Source: Methylopila sp. M107
GTDB taxonomy: Bacteria > Pseudomonadota > Alphaproteobacteria > Rhizobiales > Methylopilaceae
DNA length: 64,000 bases
NCBI RefSeq assembly: GCF_000384475.1
Contig: NZ_ARWB01000001.1
Span: 2,150,176-2,214,175 of the forward strand
Direction of reading: 5' to 3'
Numbering within the stretch: position 1 is the stretch's first letter; the number at the start of each line of letters is the position of its first letter. This document shows positions 1-9,555 of the stretch, in pieces. Position numbers and translations under genes: made by a program. The notes beneath the pieces were generated by a model. That model was not told the DNA's origin, searched no databases, and saw nothing but the letters and a program-made list of their open reading frames with translations.

Positions 1-62
1 ACCAGCGTCTCGCCGGTCGCGTCCGACACGAGATGGAAATGGAAGCTCGAACGCGGCGACAT
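1..62 (-). CDS. ppsR: PEP synthase / PPDK regulatory protein, N-terminal fragment
   Basis: Only the first 20 or so codons lie in the window; the gene runs off the left edge. Reverse-strand reading from an ATG at base 62 contains SSFHFHLVSDATGETL, the highly characteristic N-terminus of DUF299 kinase/pyrophosphorylases, which phosphorylate and dephosphorylate pyruvate-phosphate dikinase or PEP synthase. No strong ribosome site is visible. It is divergent from hemE with about 340 bases between them, the arrangement that flanks the chromosome origin in Caulobacter and relatives. The family call is firm for so short a piece; which dikinase it controls cannot be told. Confidence 0.8.
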   Translation of the reverse strand, partial: MSPRSSFHFHLVSDATGETL

Positions 63-398
63 TTTCGAACGTTCCGGCTGGGGACGGCGAGGGGTCGAAC
101 TGTCGACGACGCTGGGGACAGCTGTGGATGACGTCCGGGCCAAAGCCCGAAGCGCGCCGCACTGTCGCCGAGCCGGCGATTTTCATCAACAGGCCGATCG
201 TCCGGGACGGGCGCAGCCGGCCTGCCGGAACAATGGTGAATGAATCGTTAAGACCCCAGCGGCGTCACAGGTCTTAACGATTGGTAAACGAGAGCGGGCG
301 TGTGGACGGCTTGTGGACGGTCTGGAACGTCTGTAATCCGCACCCCTAGAAGAAGAAGCAGAAGAGTCTTTTCTAGATTCTTTGAAGGGAGGCCATCC
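63..398. other. Candidate chromosome replication origin (oriC) between ppsR and hemE
   Basis: This non-coding gap lies between divergent ppsR and hemE, the conserved position of the origin in several Alphaproteobacteria. It holds a DnaA-box-like TGTGGATGA at 123-131, two weaker TGTGGACGG copies at 301-309 and 312-320, a perfect 13-bp inverted repeat at 243-282, a CtrA-like TTAA-N7-TAAAC at 274-289, and a purine-rich relatively AT-rich stretch at about 346-390 just before hemE. No consensus TTATCCACA box was seen, so the call rests mainly on gene context plus the regulatory motifs. It must also contain the hemE and ppsR promoters. Confidence 0.5.
243..282. promoter_or_regulatory. Perfect 13-bp inverted repeat with overlapping CtrA-like motif
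   Basis: AATCGTTAAGACC at 243-255 is exactly reverse-complementary to GGTCTTAACGATT at 270-282, with a 14-base spacer. The right arm supplies the first half of TTAACGATTGGTAAAC (274-289), close to the CtrA consensus TTAA-N7-TTAAC. In Caulobacter CtrA represses replication by binding sites of this kind in the origin. Binding here is inference. Confidence 0.45.
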
Positions 399-1469
399 GT
401 GCCCGAGACTGTGGCCGAACGCCTGAGGTCGAAGGCCGGCGCCGACGCGCCGAAGCTCATCCGCGTGCTCTCCGGCGAGACGATCTGGCCGCCTCCCATC
501 TGGCTGATGCGGCAGGCGGGACGCTATCTCCCGGAGTATCGCGCGCTCAGAGCCAAAGCCGGCGGCTTCCTCGATCTCTGCTACACGCCGGAATTGGCGA
601 CCGAGGTCACGCTGCAGCCGATCAGGCGCTTCGACCTCGACGCCGCCATTCTGTTCTCCGACATCCTCGTCGTGCCGCATGCGCTTGGCCAGGAGGTGCG
701 CTTCGTCGAAGGCGAAGGCCCCCGGCTCGATCCGCTGCAGGACCGCGCGGCCTTCTCGCGGCTGAAGGACGCCATCGACCTCGATTTCCTCGGCCCGGTC
801 TACGAGACCGTGTCCCGGGTCCGGGCGGAGCTTGCGAAGTCGAAGGCGCTGATCGGCTTTTGCGGCGCGCCCTATACGGTCGCGACCTACATGGTCGGCG
901 GTCGCGGCGGCGAGGAGCAGGCGCCCGCGCGGCTGATGGCCTATCGCGACCCGGACGGGTTCCAGGATCTGATCGACCGGCTGGTCGACGCCTCCGCGGC
1001 GCACCTCGTCGCGCAGCTAAAGGCGGGCGCCGACGCGGTGCAAATCTTCGACAGCTGGAGCGGGGATCTTCCGCCGAAGGAGTTCGCGCGCTGGTCGACC
1101 GATCCGATCGCGCGGCTGTGCGGGAAGGTGCGGGACGAGGTCCCTGGAGCGAAGATCATCGCCTTTGCGCGCGGCGCCGGATCGAAGCTCGCGGATTTCG
1201 CGGGCGTGGTCCCGGCCGACGGTTTTGGGCTCGCGACGTCGGAAGATCTCTATGCGGCGCGCTCGGCGGTCTATTCGTGCCGGGCGCTGCAGGGGTCGGT
1301 CGATCCGATCGCGCTGGTCGCGGGCGGCGAGGCGCTCGACCGGGCCGTGGACGGCGTTCTGCAGGCGCTGGGGCGCAATCCGCTGATCCTCAACCTCGGC
1401 CATGGGGTGAGACAGGAAACGCCGCCAGAGCACGTCGCGCAGCTCGTGGCGCGGGTACGGGCGGAGTGA
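399..1469 (+). CDS. hemE: Uroporphyrinogen decarboxylase
   Basis: Cytosolic enzyme that decarboxylates the four acetate side chains of uroporphyrinogen III to give coproporphyrinogen III in heme and tetrapyrrole synthesis. The family signatures PPIWLMRQAGRYLPEYR near the N-terminus and GFCGAPYTVATYMVGG in the middle are intact. A GTG at 399 is chosen because GAAGGGAGG stands just upstream and the resulting 356-residue protein fits the family; the frame stays open upstream but in non-coding-looking sequence. It is followed by hemJ, a later step of the same pathway, after a palindromic repeat. Confidence 0.96.
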   Translation: MPETVAERLRSKAGADAPKLIRVLSGETIWPPPIWLMRQAGRYLPEYRALRAKAGGFLDLCYTPELATEVTLQPIRRFDLDAAILFSDILVVPHALGQEVRFVEGEGPRLDPLQDRAAFSRLKDAIDLDFLGPVYETVSRVRAELAKSKALIGFCGAPYTVATYMVGGRGGEEQAPARLMAYRDPDGFQDLIDRLVDASAAHLVAQLKAGADAVQIFDSWSGDLPPKEFARWSTDPIARLCGKVRDEVPGAKIIAFARGAGSKLADFAGVVPADGFGLATSEDLYAARSAVYSCRALQGSVDPIALVAGGEALDRAVDGVLQALGRNPLILNLGHGVRQETPPEHVAQLVARVRAE

Positions 1470-1477
1470 GGAGCGGT

Positions 1478-1581
1478 GTCATCCCGGACGACGCGTCAGC
1501 GTCGATCCGGGATCGTTCTCAGGCGCGAACCGCCATTTTCTGAAGACGATCCCGGCTCGCGCTTCGCTTGGCCGGGATGAC
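1478..1581. repeat. Intergenic palindromic repeat, family A (hemE-hemJ)
   Basis: Outer arms GTCATCCCGG (1478-1487) and CCGGGATGAC (1572-1581) are exact reverse complements enclosing inner CCGGGATCG/CGATCCCGG arms. Related elements recur at 3572, 5192, 9369 and 15092. It could fold as a long hairpin in the hemE-hemJ transcript. Confidence 0.8.
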
Positions 1582-1590
1582 GGGTTTGCC

Positions 1591-2019
1591 ATGGACCTCT
1601 ACCTCTGGATCAAGGCCCTGCACGTCGTCGCGGTCATTTCCTGGATGGCCGCGATGCTCTATCTGCCGCGGCTGTTCGTCTATCACGCCGCCGAAACGCC
1701 CGGTTCCGCGACCTCGGAGACCTTCAAGGTCATGGAGCGGCGCCTGCTGAAGGCGATCATGACGCCCGCCATCATCGTCGCTTGGGTCGCCGGGATCTTC
1801 CTGATCTGGAAGGGCGGATGGATCTCGTCCGGCTGGCTGCACGCCAAGCTCGCGGCCGTCGTCGCGCTCTCCGGCGCGCATGGCTACCTTGCGGCGCGCG
1901 TCCGCGACTTCGCGGCGGACCGCAATACGAAGCCGCAGCGATTCTATCGGATACTGAACGAGGTCCCGACGCTCCTGATGCTCGTCATCGTCGTCCTCGT
2001 GATCGTCAAACCGTTCTGA
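1591..2019 (+). CDS. hemJ: Protoporphyrinogen IX oxidase HemJ (UPF0093 family)
   Basis: A 142-residue integral membrane protein starting MDLYLWIKALHVVAVISWMA, with four hydrophobic segments (about residues 5-30, 55-75, 80-100 and 120-142). The conserved His in KALHV and the GWLHAKL segment match HemJ, the heme-dependent protoporphyrinogen oxidase used by most Alphaproteobacteria in place of HemG or HemY. It lies downstream of hemE, consistent with a shared pathway. The ATG at 1591 gives the usual family length. Confidence 0.93.
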   Translation: MDLYLWIKALHVVAVISWMAAMLYLPRLFVYHAAETPGSATSETFKVMERRLLKAIMTPAIIVAWVAGIFLIWKGGWISSGWLHAKLAAVVALSGAHGYLAARVRDFAADRNTKPQRFYRILNEVPTLLMLVIVVLVIVKPF

Positions 2020-2297
2020 TCGGCTGAATTCCGCGTGAATCGGCGCCCGCCAGACTTGTGGGCGCAGGGTTCTGCCGGTATGTACGTGAACATTGGAGTC
2101 GGACAGACGCGTCCGCGCTCGTCTTCGGCCGAAAGCCGCTTCAGGCGATCGGTCCCGCGGTTCGTCCCGACCAGTCTCCCCGACAAGGGCGCACCCAGCG
2201 CCCGAAGAGCTGCGTTCGGCGACCTCTCCTCTCCCGGCTACCAATCCCCGCCATCTGCCGACGCTCCAGAAGCGTCAAATTCCTCAAAAGGCTTGTA
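2020..2297 (+). promoter_or_regulatory. rho leader region, pyrimidine-rich
   Basis: This is a 278-base gap between hemJ and rho. Its last 80 bases (about 2218-2285) are C- and T-rich and poor in G runs, for example CCTCTCCTCTCCCGG and CCAATCCCCGCCATCTGCC. Such sequence is what Rho binds (rut-like). Rho represses its own gene through leader termination in enteric bacteria; a similar role here is inference. Confidence 0.35.
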
Positions 2298-3563
<1,266 letters not shown>

Positions 3564-3571
3564 TCTCCGTT

Positions 3572-3696
3572 CTTGTCCCGGCCTTGAGCCGGGACCCAGA
3601 ACCCAGAACCTCATCGACCTCACGAAGAGGCGTCGACGGCGGTGAACGCCATACAAACCCGGCGCGTCTGGGTCCCGGCTCTTCGGCCGGGACAAG
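3572..3696. repeat. Intergenic palindromic repeat, family A (after rho)
   Basis: CTTGTCCCGGCCTTGAGCCG at the left end and CGGCTCTTCGGCCGGGACAAG-type sequence at the right end form two nested inverted repeats around a central unique stretch. The left arm is nearly identical to the repeat at 5192. It may act as the transcript end for rho. Confidence 0.75.
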
Positions 3697-3727
3697 AGGC
3701 GAGGCGCTTGCCCGGACCCACCGCTTC

Positions 3728-4540
3728 ATGCACCCAATGCGCGCCATGACGGGTCGGCGTTTACTCATCGCGGTTCTCGGGACGCTCGTCGTCCTCTGCG
3801 CGGCCGCGCTCCCCGGCCGCGCGCAATTCACCTTCCCGGCCTTCACCAACTACGTCGTCGACCAGGCGAACGTCATTCCGCCAGCGGACGAGCAGGCGCT
3901 GATCGCCAAGCTCAAAGCGTTCCAGGAGCGCTCGGGCAAGCAGCTTGCGGTCGCGACGGTGACGTCGCTCGAGGGAACCTCGGTCGAGGACTACGGCAAC
4001 CGCTTGTTCCGTGAGTGGAAGCTCGGCGACAAGGACCGCAATGACGGGGCGCTGATCCTGATCGCGCCGAACGAGCGCAAGGTGCGCATCGAGGTCGGCT
4101 ACGGGCTCGAGGGCGACCTGACCGACGCGGTATCGCGCCTCATCATCGAGAACGCCATCCTGCCCCGCTTCAAGGCCGGCGACATTCCGGGCGGGATCTC
4201 GCGCGGCGCCGACGACGTCATGGCGGTGTTTTCCGGCCAGGCCGAGGACTACCAGAAGCGCGCCGCGCTCAACGACAAGATCGAGGAACAGACGCCGCTG
4301 ATCGTGACGGTGTTCATGATCTGCTTCTGGATCCTGTTCATCTACATCATGTGGCGGGCGCTCAGGCAGTCGGCGTCAGGCGCAGGAAATTCGCGCCGGC
4401 GGCACGGGCCGTGGATCATCGGCGGCCCGAGCTCCGGAGGGTTCGGCGGCGGCGGCTGGTCCGGGGGCGGCGGAGGAGGCGGTTTCGGCGGCGGGGGCGG
4501 CGGCTCCTCAGGCGGCGGAGGCGCGTCGGGCGGATGGTGA
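3728..4540 (+). CDS. TPM-domain (YgcG-type) membrane protein with glycine-rich tail
   Basis: A 270-residue exported protein: N-terminal signal peptide (LLIAVLGTLVVLCAAALPGRA), a TPM domain (about residues 40-165, with VVDQANVIPPADEQALIAKL and DKDRNDGALILIAPNERKVR), one transmembrane segment near residue 200 (TVFMICFWILFIYIMW) and a C-terminal run of Gly and Ser. TPM proteins sit at the inner membrane facing the periplasm; their role is poorly known (photosystem repair in plants). Met codons at 3728, 3737 and 3746 are all possible starts, none with a clear ribosome site. The next TPM gene overlaps it by 7 bases, suggesting coupled translation. Confidence 0.88.
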   Translation: MHPMRAMTGRRLLIAVLGTLVVLCAAALPGRAQFTFPAFTNYVVDQANVIPPADEQALIAKLKAFQERSGKQLAVATVTSLEGTSVEDYGNRLFREWKLGDKDRNDGALILIAPNERKVRIEVGYGLEGDLTDAVSRLIIENAILPRFKAGDIPGGISRGADDVMAVFSGQAEDYQKRAALNDKIEEQTPLIVTVFMICFWILFIYIMWRALRQSASGAGNSRRRHGPWIIGGPSSGGFGGGGWSGGGGGGGFGGGGGGSSGGGGASGGW

Positions 4541-5190
4541 GAAACGCTGACGGATCGAGCCTCAGGCCCGGCTGCCACATCCTCTCGGAGGAGGACCGCG
4601 CGCGGATCGCCGGCGCCATCGGCCAGGCCGAGGCCGCGACCGCGGGCGAGATCGTCGTGGTGATCGAGACCGACCCTTGCGAGGAGACCGACGCCACGAT
4701 CGCGTTGGTCGCGGCGGGGTTCATCGCGATCTTCTCGGCCGGGCCGCTGTTCTACACGAGCCTCGCGCCACACTGGATCGTGGTCATCCAGGCGGCGGTC
4801 TTCGCCGGTCTGGCGGCGCTCGCAGCCTCCTCGCGTGTCCGCCGCGCGCTGAGGATCGACCGGCTGCCGTCGCGCGCGGCGCATGACGCGGCGCTCCGCA
4901 CGTTCGAAGAGCTGAAGCTCGAGCGCACCCGCGAACGCACCGCCGTGTTGATCCATGTCGCGGTCGCGGACCGCCACGTCGAGGTGATCGCCGACGAGGG
5001 CGTGCACGAGGCGGTCGCGCCTGAGAGCTGGCGCGACGCCGTCCGCGACATCGTTTCGGCCGCCGGTCAGGACCGCCTGGTCGACGGAATCGTCGCCGCG
5101 GTCGGGCGATGCGGCGCGGCGCTCGCGGACGTCCTGCCGCCGGAGCCTGGACTCGGCGACGAACTCCCAAACGAGCCGGTTATCCGCTGA
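4534..5190 (+). CDS. Second TPM-domain membrane protein
   Basis: A 218-residue protein whose ATG overlaps the stop region of the preceding TPM gene. A TPM-like start (ILSEEDRARIAGAIGQAEAATAGEIVVVIE) is followed by two hydrophobic segments (about residues 55-75 and 80-100) and a second globular part with TAVLIHVAVADRHVEVIADEGVHE. It lacks a signal peptide and glycine tail, as is usual for the second member of such TPM pairs. In many relatives the pair sits in an operon with lemA; here a lemA gene lies 38 kb away. Confidence 0.82.
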   Translation: MVRNADGSSLRPGCHILSEEDRARIAGAIGQAEAATAGEIVVVIETDPCEETDATIALVAAGFIAIFSAGPLFYTSLAPHWIVVIQAAVFAGLAALAASSRVRRALRIDRLPSRAAHDAALRTFEELKLERTRERTAVLIHVAVADRHVEVIADEGVHEAVAPESWRDAVRDIVSAAGQDRLVDGIVAAVGRCGAALADVLPPEPGLGDELPNEPVIR

Positions 5191-5191
5191 T

Positions 5192-5340
5192 CTTGTCCCG
5201 GCCTTGAGCCGGGACCCGGAATCTAGAGCCGTCATCCCGGCCGTCAGGGCCGGGATCCAGAATCACAGTCGTCTCCGCTACGTTCTGAGACGTTTGTGCG
5301 TCTGGATTCCGGCCTTCCGCTTCGCTGCAGCCGGAATGAC
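5192..5340. repeat. Compound intergenic palindromic repeat, family A
   Basis: Three hairpin-forming units stand in a row: CTTGTCCCGGCCTTGAGCCG, GTCATCCCGGCCGTCAGGGC and the closing GCAGCCGGAATGAC. It separates the rightward TPM genes from the leftward enoyl-CoA hydratase, so it could act as a two-way transcript end. Confidence 0.75.
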
Positions 5341-5381
5341 GGCGAGACTATTTCTGGTTGGGCCGCGCTCCCGAAACCGAG

Positions 5382-6164
5382 CTACCTGTTCGTAAAGCTC
5401 GGCTTCCGCTTTTCCAGGAACGCCGCCATACCTTCCTTCTGGTCCTCGGTCGCGAACAGGGACTGGAAGATGCGCTTCTCGAAGCGCACGCCCTCCGTGA
5501 GCCCTGCTTCCTGCGCGACGTCGACCGCTTCCTTCGCCGCGAACACCGCCGCGCGTGAGAACGACGCGATCTTGGCCGCGGCGGAAAGCGCCTCGTCGAG
5601 CAGCTTGTCGGCGGGAACGACCCGCGAGACGAGGCCGGAGCGCTCGGCTTCCTCGGCGTCCATCATCCGGCCGGTCAGGATCAGGTCCATCGCCTTGGCC
5701 TTGCCGACGGCGCGCGTCAGTCGCTGGGTGCCGCCGAACCCCGGAATGATGCCGAGCGTGATCTCCGGCTGGCCGAACTTTGCGGTATCGGAGGCGATGA
5801 TCAGGTCGCACATCTGCGCAAGCTCCGCGCCGCCGCCGAGCGCATAGCCCGAGACCGCCGCGATGCGGGGCTTTCGGCAGGCCGTGACGCTCGTCCACGC
5901 GCCGCCGAGATCGGCGAGATAGACGTCCGTGAAGCCCTTCTGAGCCATCTCGTTCAGGTCGGCGCCGGCCGCAAAGGCCTTTTCGCTTCCCGTGATGACC
6001 ACCGCGCCGACGCCGTCGTCCGCCTCGAAGGCCTGCAGCGCCTGGCCGAGCTCGCCGATCAGCTGCGCGTTCAGCGCGTTCAGCTGCTTCGGGCGGTTGA
6101 GCGTGACGAGGCCGACGGCTGCGCGGGTCTCGACGAGGAGGGTTTCGTAAGCGGCGTGGGTCAT
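5382..6164 (-). CDS. Enoyl-CoA hydratase (crotonase family)
   Basis: A 260-residue crotonase-fold enzyme that hydrates trans-2-enoyl-CoA to 3-hydroxyacyl-CoA in beta-oxidation. The oxyanion-hole region and both catalytic glutamates are present: [19 protein letters not shown] (first Glu) and [20 protein letters not shown] (second Glu). The start is the ATG at 6164 ([20 protein letters not shown]) with GAGG upstream; the longer open frame before it looks non-coding. It stands alone, with no thiolase or dehydrogenase beside it, so its acyl-CoA substrate is not indicated. Confidence 0.93.
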   Translation of the reverse strand: MTHAAYETLLVETRAAVGLVTLNRPKQLNALNAQLIGELGQALQAFEADDGVGAVVITGSEKAFAAGADLNEMAQKGFTDVYLADLGGAWTSVTACRKPRIAAVSGYALGGGAELAQMCDLIIASDTAKFGQPEITLGIIPGFGGTQRLTRAVGKAKAMDLILTGRMMDAEEAERSGLVSRVVPADKLLDEALSAAAKIASFSRAAVFAAKEAVDVAQEAGLTEGVRFEKRIFQSLFATEDQKEGMAAFLEKRKPSFTNR

Positions 6165-6347
6165 TGGGCCTCGTGGTTGTCGCCCCGTCCGGGCGAAGCG
6201 CCGAGCGAGGGCGGCGACCACGATAGCAGTTCGGCGAAGATCATCGAATGAAACCTGCCGCGACGAGGCGTTCGAGCCGCCGGCGGCGCTGCGCCGCTCC
6301 GGACTTCAGATCGGTAAAGAGCGCGGGGGGTCGATCACTCCGCTCTG

Positions 6348-6384
6348 CGAAAAAGAAAGGCCGGCCGCTGGCGCGGCCGGCCTT
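6348..6384 (-). terminator. Rho-independent terminator of the VSGYF-type secreted protein gene
   Basis: Arms AAGGCCGGCCGC (6357-6368) and GCGGCCGGCCTT (6373-6384) pair perfectly over a 4-base loop. Read leftward, the hairpin is followed by TTTCTTTTTC, a classic intrinsic terminator for the leftward gene ending at 6404. The bases from 6165 to 6347 hold nothing else recognisable. Confidence 0.85.
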
Positions 6385-6403
6385 CCGCATTTATGGGGCC
6401 GGA

Positions 6404-7228
6404 TCAACGCCCGCAGGAAACCGTCACGAAGAAGTCGTTGTCGATCGACGCGCCGGCGCCATCCGTGATGCGGACGAAGACGCCGTTGGGATTGCCGGAC
6501 CGCCGCGTGACGCCGGTCACTCGGGGGGTGGCTCCGCCGATGCCGCCTTCGCCAGCCGTCACCTGGAAGAAACATTCGGTGATGTCGCGGGTGAAGCCGA
6601 CCTCATAGGTGCCGGTCGACAACCGGTTGGTCGCGGCGGCGCTCAGCCCTTCGGCGCGGGTGACGGCGCCGGTGGAGCCGACGATCGAGGCGGAATAGAT
6701 GGCCGGCGAGTAATATCCGCTGACGTCGCCGATGACCCTGGTGGCGGCGGTAGCGACAAAGATCGACAATCTGCCGGCGGAGTTAAGCCCGACATTCGCG
6801 AAGCCCGTCGAGTTGGCGCCCGATCGATAGCTCACGACTGTCGTGCCCGGAACCACCGCGCCCTGGGCGTAGGCCCGGAAAAACCCGAACCCTGTCGGGC
6901 TGACGGCGGACAGGTTTATGCTCACCGCCGTCGCATAGGTGGGGATGCCGCAACCGCCCGCCGGTCCGCCCTGCGCGACGAGGCTGCCGCTTCCCGAGAC
7001 TTGGAAATTCAAGGTCTGACCGGCCGCGACCGCCGCCGGCGTGTTGAACGCCCGGCACGGCTGAATCGCCGTGAAGAGCTGGGTGGCGCTCGCGGTCGTG
7101 ACCAGCGACGGGCTCACCGCCGCTGACTTGCCGGATGAAGCATTGAGGTTGCTCTCGGCGCTCTGGGCGGGCGAGACCACGAAGCCAATAACCACGGCGG
7201 CGCAGAGCATCGAAATGTGCATACGCAT
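6404..7228 (-). CDS. Secreted protein with VSGYF-type beta domain, function unknown
   Basis: A 274-residue protein with a signal peptide ([18 protein letters not shown]) and GGGAGGACA just before the ATG at 7228. Residues about 50-170 resemble a domain repeated in many actinobacterial secreted proteins: an opening [12 protein letters not shown], a central [22 protein letters not shown] and a closing [12 protein letters not shown]. The C-terminal 100 residues ([20 protein letters not shown] to FVTVSCGR) are a separate beta-rich part with two Cys. The protein is poor in charged residues, as exported surface proteins often are. The gene is single, with its own terminator. The domain resemblance is from memory of the family pattern; no activity is inferred. 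Confidence 0.7.
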   Translation of the reverse strand: MRMHISMLCAAVVIGFVVSPAQSAESNLNASSGKSAAVSPSLVTTASATQLFTAIQPCRAFNTPAAVAAGQTLNFQVSGSGSLVAQGGPAGGCGIPTYATAVSINLSAVSPTGFGFFRAYAQGAVVPGTTVVSYRSGANSTGFANVGLNSAGRLSIFVATAATRVIGDVSGYYSPAIYSASIVGSTGAVTRAEGLSAAATNRLSTGTYEVGFTRDITECFFQVTAGEGGIGGATPRVTGVTRRSGNPNGVFVRITDGAGASIDNDFFVTVSCGR

Positions 7229-7340
7229 GTTGTGTCCTCCCGTTATGCGGGGGCCACCATTTTCCTCTCTGATGGATTGCGCATCGGGAAAACTACCTAA
7301 CTTGCGCGTTTTATATCTCGGCGACGTCGTACTTGTCCGG

Positions 7341-8222
7341 CTATCTTTGGCATTCCGGGCAAAAGAAGGTACTCCGCCCCATCTGCACTATCCGCCTCAC
7401 CAAGCCGTGGCAGCCGGGCGTCGGGCAGGGCTCGTCCTCGCGGTCGTAGACCCGGAAGGAATGCTGGAAGTAGCCGAGCGCGCCGTCCGCATGGGCGAAG
7501 TCCCGCAGGGTCGAGCCGCCGGCCGCGATGGCGGCCTCCAGCGTCTCGCGGATCGCCGGCGCCAGGGCCGCGGCGCGCCTCGTCGGCCCGCCGGACTTGG
7601 CGGCGATCGTGCCGGCGGGCCGCGTCGGCGACAGTTTTGCGCGATGCAGCGCCTCGCAGACATAGATGTTGCCGAGCCCTGCGATCAGCCGTTGGTCGAG
7701 CAGCGCGGCTTTCAGGCTGGTCTGTTTGCCCCGAAACAGCCTTGCGACGAGCGCGGCGTCGAGTTCGTTGCCGAGCGGCTCGACGCCGATATGCCGGAAC
7801 AGCGGGTGCGCCTCGAGGCCGGAGCGCGGGATCAGCGCCATGAAGCCGAAACGGCGGGGGTCGTTATACGTGATGGTCGCTCCGCCCGAGAGCGCGAACA
7901 GGACGTGGTCGTGCGCCGCCGCCTTCGAACGCGGATGATGGAACGCGCCGGGCGCGGTCTCCGCCTCAGGCAGCTCCACCCGGAACGAGCCCGACATGCC
8001 GAGATGCATCACGAGCGTCTCACCGTCGTCGAGGTCGACCAGCAGATACTTCGCCCTCCGCCCCAGCGAGACGATTTCGCGGCCGGTCAGGCGTTCGGCG
8101 AAGCGTTCGGGGAACGGAAAACGCAGGTCGGGCCGGCGCGCCTCGACCTTTTCGAGGCGCCGTCCCTCCATGACGGGCGCGAGGCCACGGCGAACGGTCT
8201 CGACTTCGGGAAGTTCGGGCAT
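7341..8222 (-). CDS. mutM: Formamidopyrimidine-DNA glycosylase
   Basis: Base-excision repair enzyme removing 8-oxoguanine and ring-opened purines, with AP-lyase activity. The protein (293 residues) begins [13 protein letters not shown] after Met, supplying the catalytic Pro and Glu; [11 protein letters not shown] holds the conserved Lys. The C-terminal zinc finger [13 protein letters not shown]...CPEC with its Arg is intact. The ATG at 8222 is required because Pro must be residue 2; nine in-frame codons upstream are not used. It is divergent from ubiE, as in many relatives. Confidence 0.97.
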   Translation of the reverse strand: MPELPEVETVRRGLAPVMEGRRLEKVEARRPDLRFPFPERFAERLTGREIVSLGRRAKYLLVDLDDGETLVMHLGMSGSFRVELPEAETAPGAFHHPRSKAAAHDHVLFALSGGATITYNDPRRFGFMALIPRSGLEAHPLFRHIGVEPLGNELDAALVARLFRGKQTSLKAALLDQRLIAGLGNIYVCEALHRAKLSPTRPAGTIAAKSGGPTRRAAALAPAIRETLEAAIAAGGSTLRDFAHADGALGYFQHSFRVYDREDEPCPTPGCHGLVRRIVQMGRSTFFCPECQR

Positions 8223-8238
8223 GAAGCGCAGACCTCGT

Positions 8239-8259
8239 GTCCCGGTCATGCGCCGGGAC
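8239..8259. repeat. Short hairpin of repeat family A
   Basis: GTCCCGG and CCGGGAC arms around TCATGCG match single arms of the family A repeats elsewhere in the window. It lies in the mutM-ubiE divergent gap (8223-8492), where I see no other distinct motif. Confidence 0.5.
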
Positions 8260-8492
8260 CAATAGGCGCCAAGTCGCCACAGAGGCGGAGGGCGCTCGCC
8301 GTCGTTATGTCGGCGCTTGCGCGCCTCGGCTCAAGCCCGCCGCAAGCGCAAAGCCCCGGGACGACGAACTGGTCCAACGCGCCAGGCTGCGCGAGGCGCT
8401 CGACTTCGGCCGGGCGGAGTCGCCGCCGGCCTAGCGTCGCTGCGGCGCGCCATGTACGGTCCGCCCGCCCCGACGCCGGACCTCAAGCCCGC

Positions 8493-9257
8493 ATGCCCGA
8501 GACCTTCGACAACACGGCCCATTTCGGCTTCGCGGACGCCGCGCCCGGCGAAAAGCAGGTTCTGGTCGACGACGTCTTCCACAAGGTCGCCTCGCGCTAC
8601 GACCTGATGAACGACCTGATGTCGGGCGGCCTGCACCGCGCGTGGAAGTCCGCGATGGTGACGGCGGTCGGCGCGCCGAAGACCGCCCGCCCCTTCAGAT
8701 TGCTCGACGTCGCGGGCGGCACCGGCGACATCGCGTTCCGCACGCTCGCGCGGGGCGGCGAGGGCGTGTCGGTGGTCGCCTTCGACATCAACGGCGCGAT
8801 GCTCGACGTCGGCCGCAGGCGGGCGGTCGAGAAGAAGGTCTCCGACCGCACCGAATTCGTGCAGGGCAACGCCGAGGCCCTCCCCTTTCCCGACAAGTCG
8901 TTCGACGCGGTCACGATCGCGTTCGGCATCCGCAACGTGCCGCGCGTCGACGTCGCGCTCTCCGAGATGCGCCGGGTGCTGAAGACCGGCGGACGGGCGC
9001 TGGTGCTGGAGTTCTCCAAGGTCGACGTGCCGGTCCTCGACCGCGTCTACGACGTTTTCTCGTTCAATGTGATCCCGCGGCTCGGCCAGATGGTCGCGGG
9101 CGACGCGGAGAGCTATCGCTACCTCGTCGAGTCCATCCGACGCTTTCCGGACGCCGAAACCTTTGCGGACATGATGCGGGACGCAGGACTCGAACAGGTC
9201 GAGGCGACGCCGATGACCGGCGGCGTCGCGGCGCTGCATTCGGGTTTCCGGATTTGA
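8493..9257 (+). CDS. ubiE: Ubiquinone/menaquinone C-methyltransferase UbiE
   Basis: SAM-dependent C-methyltransferase of ubiquinone (and, where present, menaquinone) synthesis. The 254-residue protein shows the family block [28 protein letters not shown] motif [17 protein letters not shown], and the later signature [20 protein letters not shown]. The ATG at 8493 gives [13 protein letters not shown], the usual start; long open frame upstream is unrelated. ubiB follows on the same strand after about 300 bases that include a family A repeat. Confidence 0.97.
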   Translation: MPETFDNTAHFGFADAAPGEKQVLVDDVFHKVASRYDLMNDLMSGGLHRAWKSAMVTAVGAPKTARPFRLLDVAGGTGDIAFRTLARGGEGVSVVAFDINGAMLDVGRRRAVEKKVSDRTEFVQGNAEALPFPDKSFDAVTIAFGIRNVPRVDVALSEMRRVLKTGGRALVLEFSKVDVPVLDRVYDVFSFNVIPRLGQMVAGDAESYRYLVESIRRFPDAETFADMMRDAGLEQVEATPMTGGVAALHSGFRI

Positions 9258-9368
9258 GACTTTCGCCCCCCGATATGGATCGCGGATCTCCGCGCTTATG
9301 TCCTGGCTCAGAGCACGTCGGCGCGAACTTTGACCGACTTCCCGCTGCGGCGAGCATCCAACTCCGCC

Positions 9369-9459
9369 GTCATGCCCGCCTTCGCGGGCATCCACGACTT
9401 CGACGGTGCGCTCTACGATCTCAGGAAGTTGTGGATACCCGGCTGCCGCCGGGCATGAC
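9369..9459. repeat. Intergenic palindromic repeat (ubiE-ubiB)
   Basis: GTCATGCCCGCCTTCGCGGG at 9369 is mirrored by CCGCCGGGCATGAC ending at 9459, giving two hairpins in a GTCATGCCCG variant of family A. The remaining bases of the 9258-9555 gap show nothing distinct. Confidence 0.75.
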
Positions 9460-9555
9460 GGCGAAAGCGGCGCGTCCTCGATACCTTGCGTTTGCGCCGA
9501 TATGGCTCGAGCCGCGAAATGGCGGCTCCCTTTCCTCCGCCTCGTGCGCCGCTCC

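Noticed and set aside
346-376. CTAGAA...TTCTAG near the hemE start as a terminator
   Set aside because: Arms are short and imperfect beyond 6 bp and it lies before hemE; kept only as part of the candidate origin.
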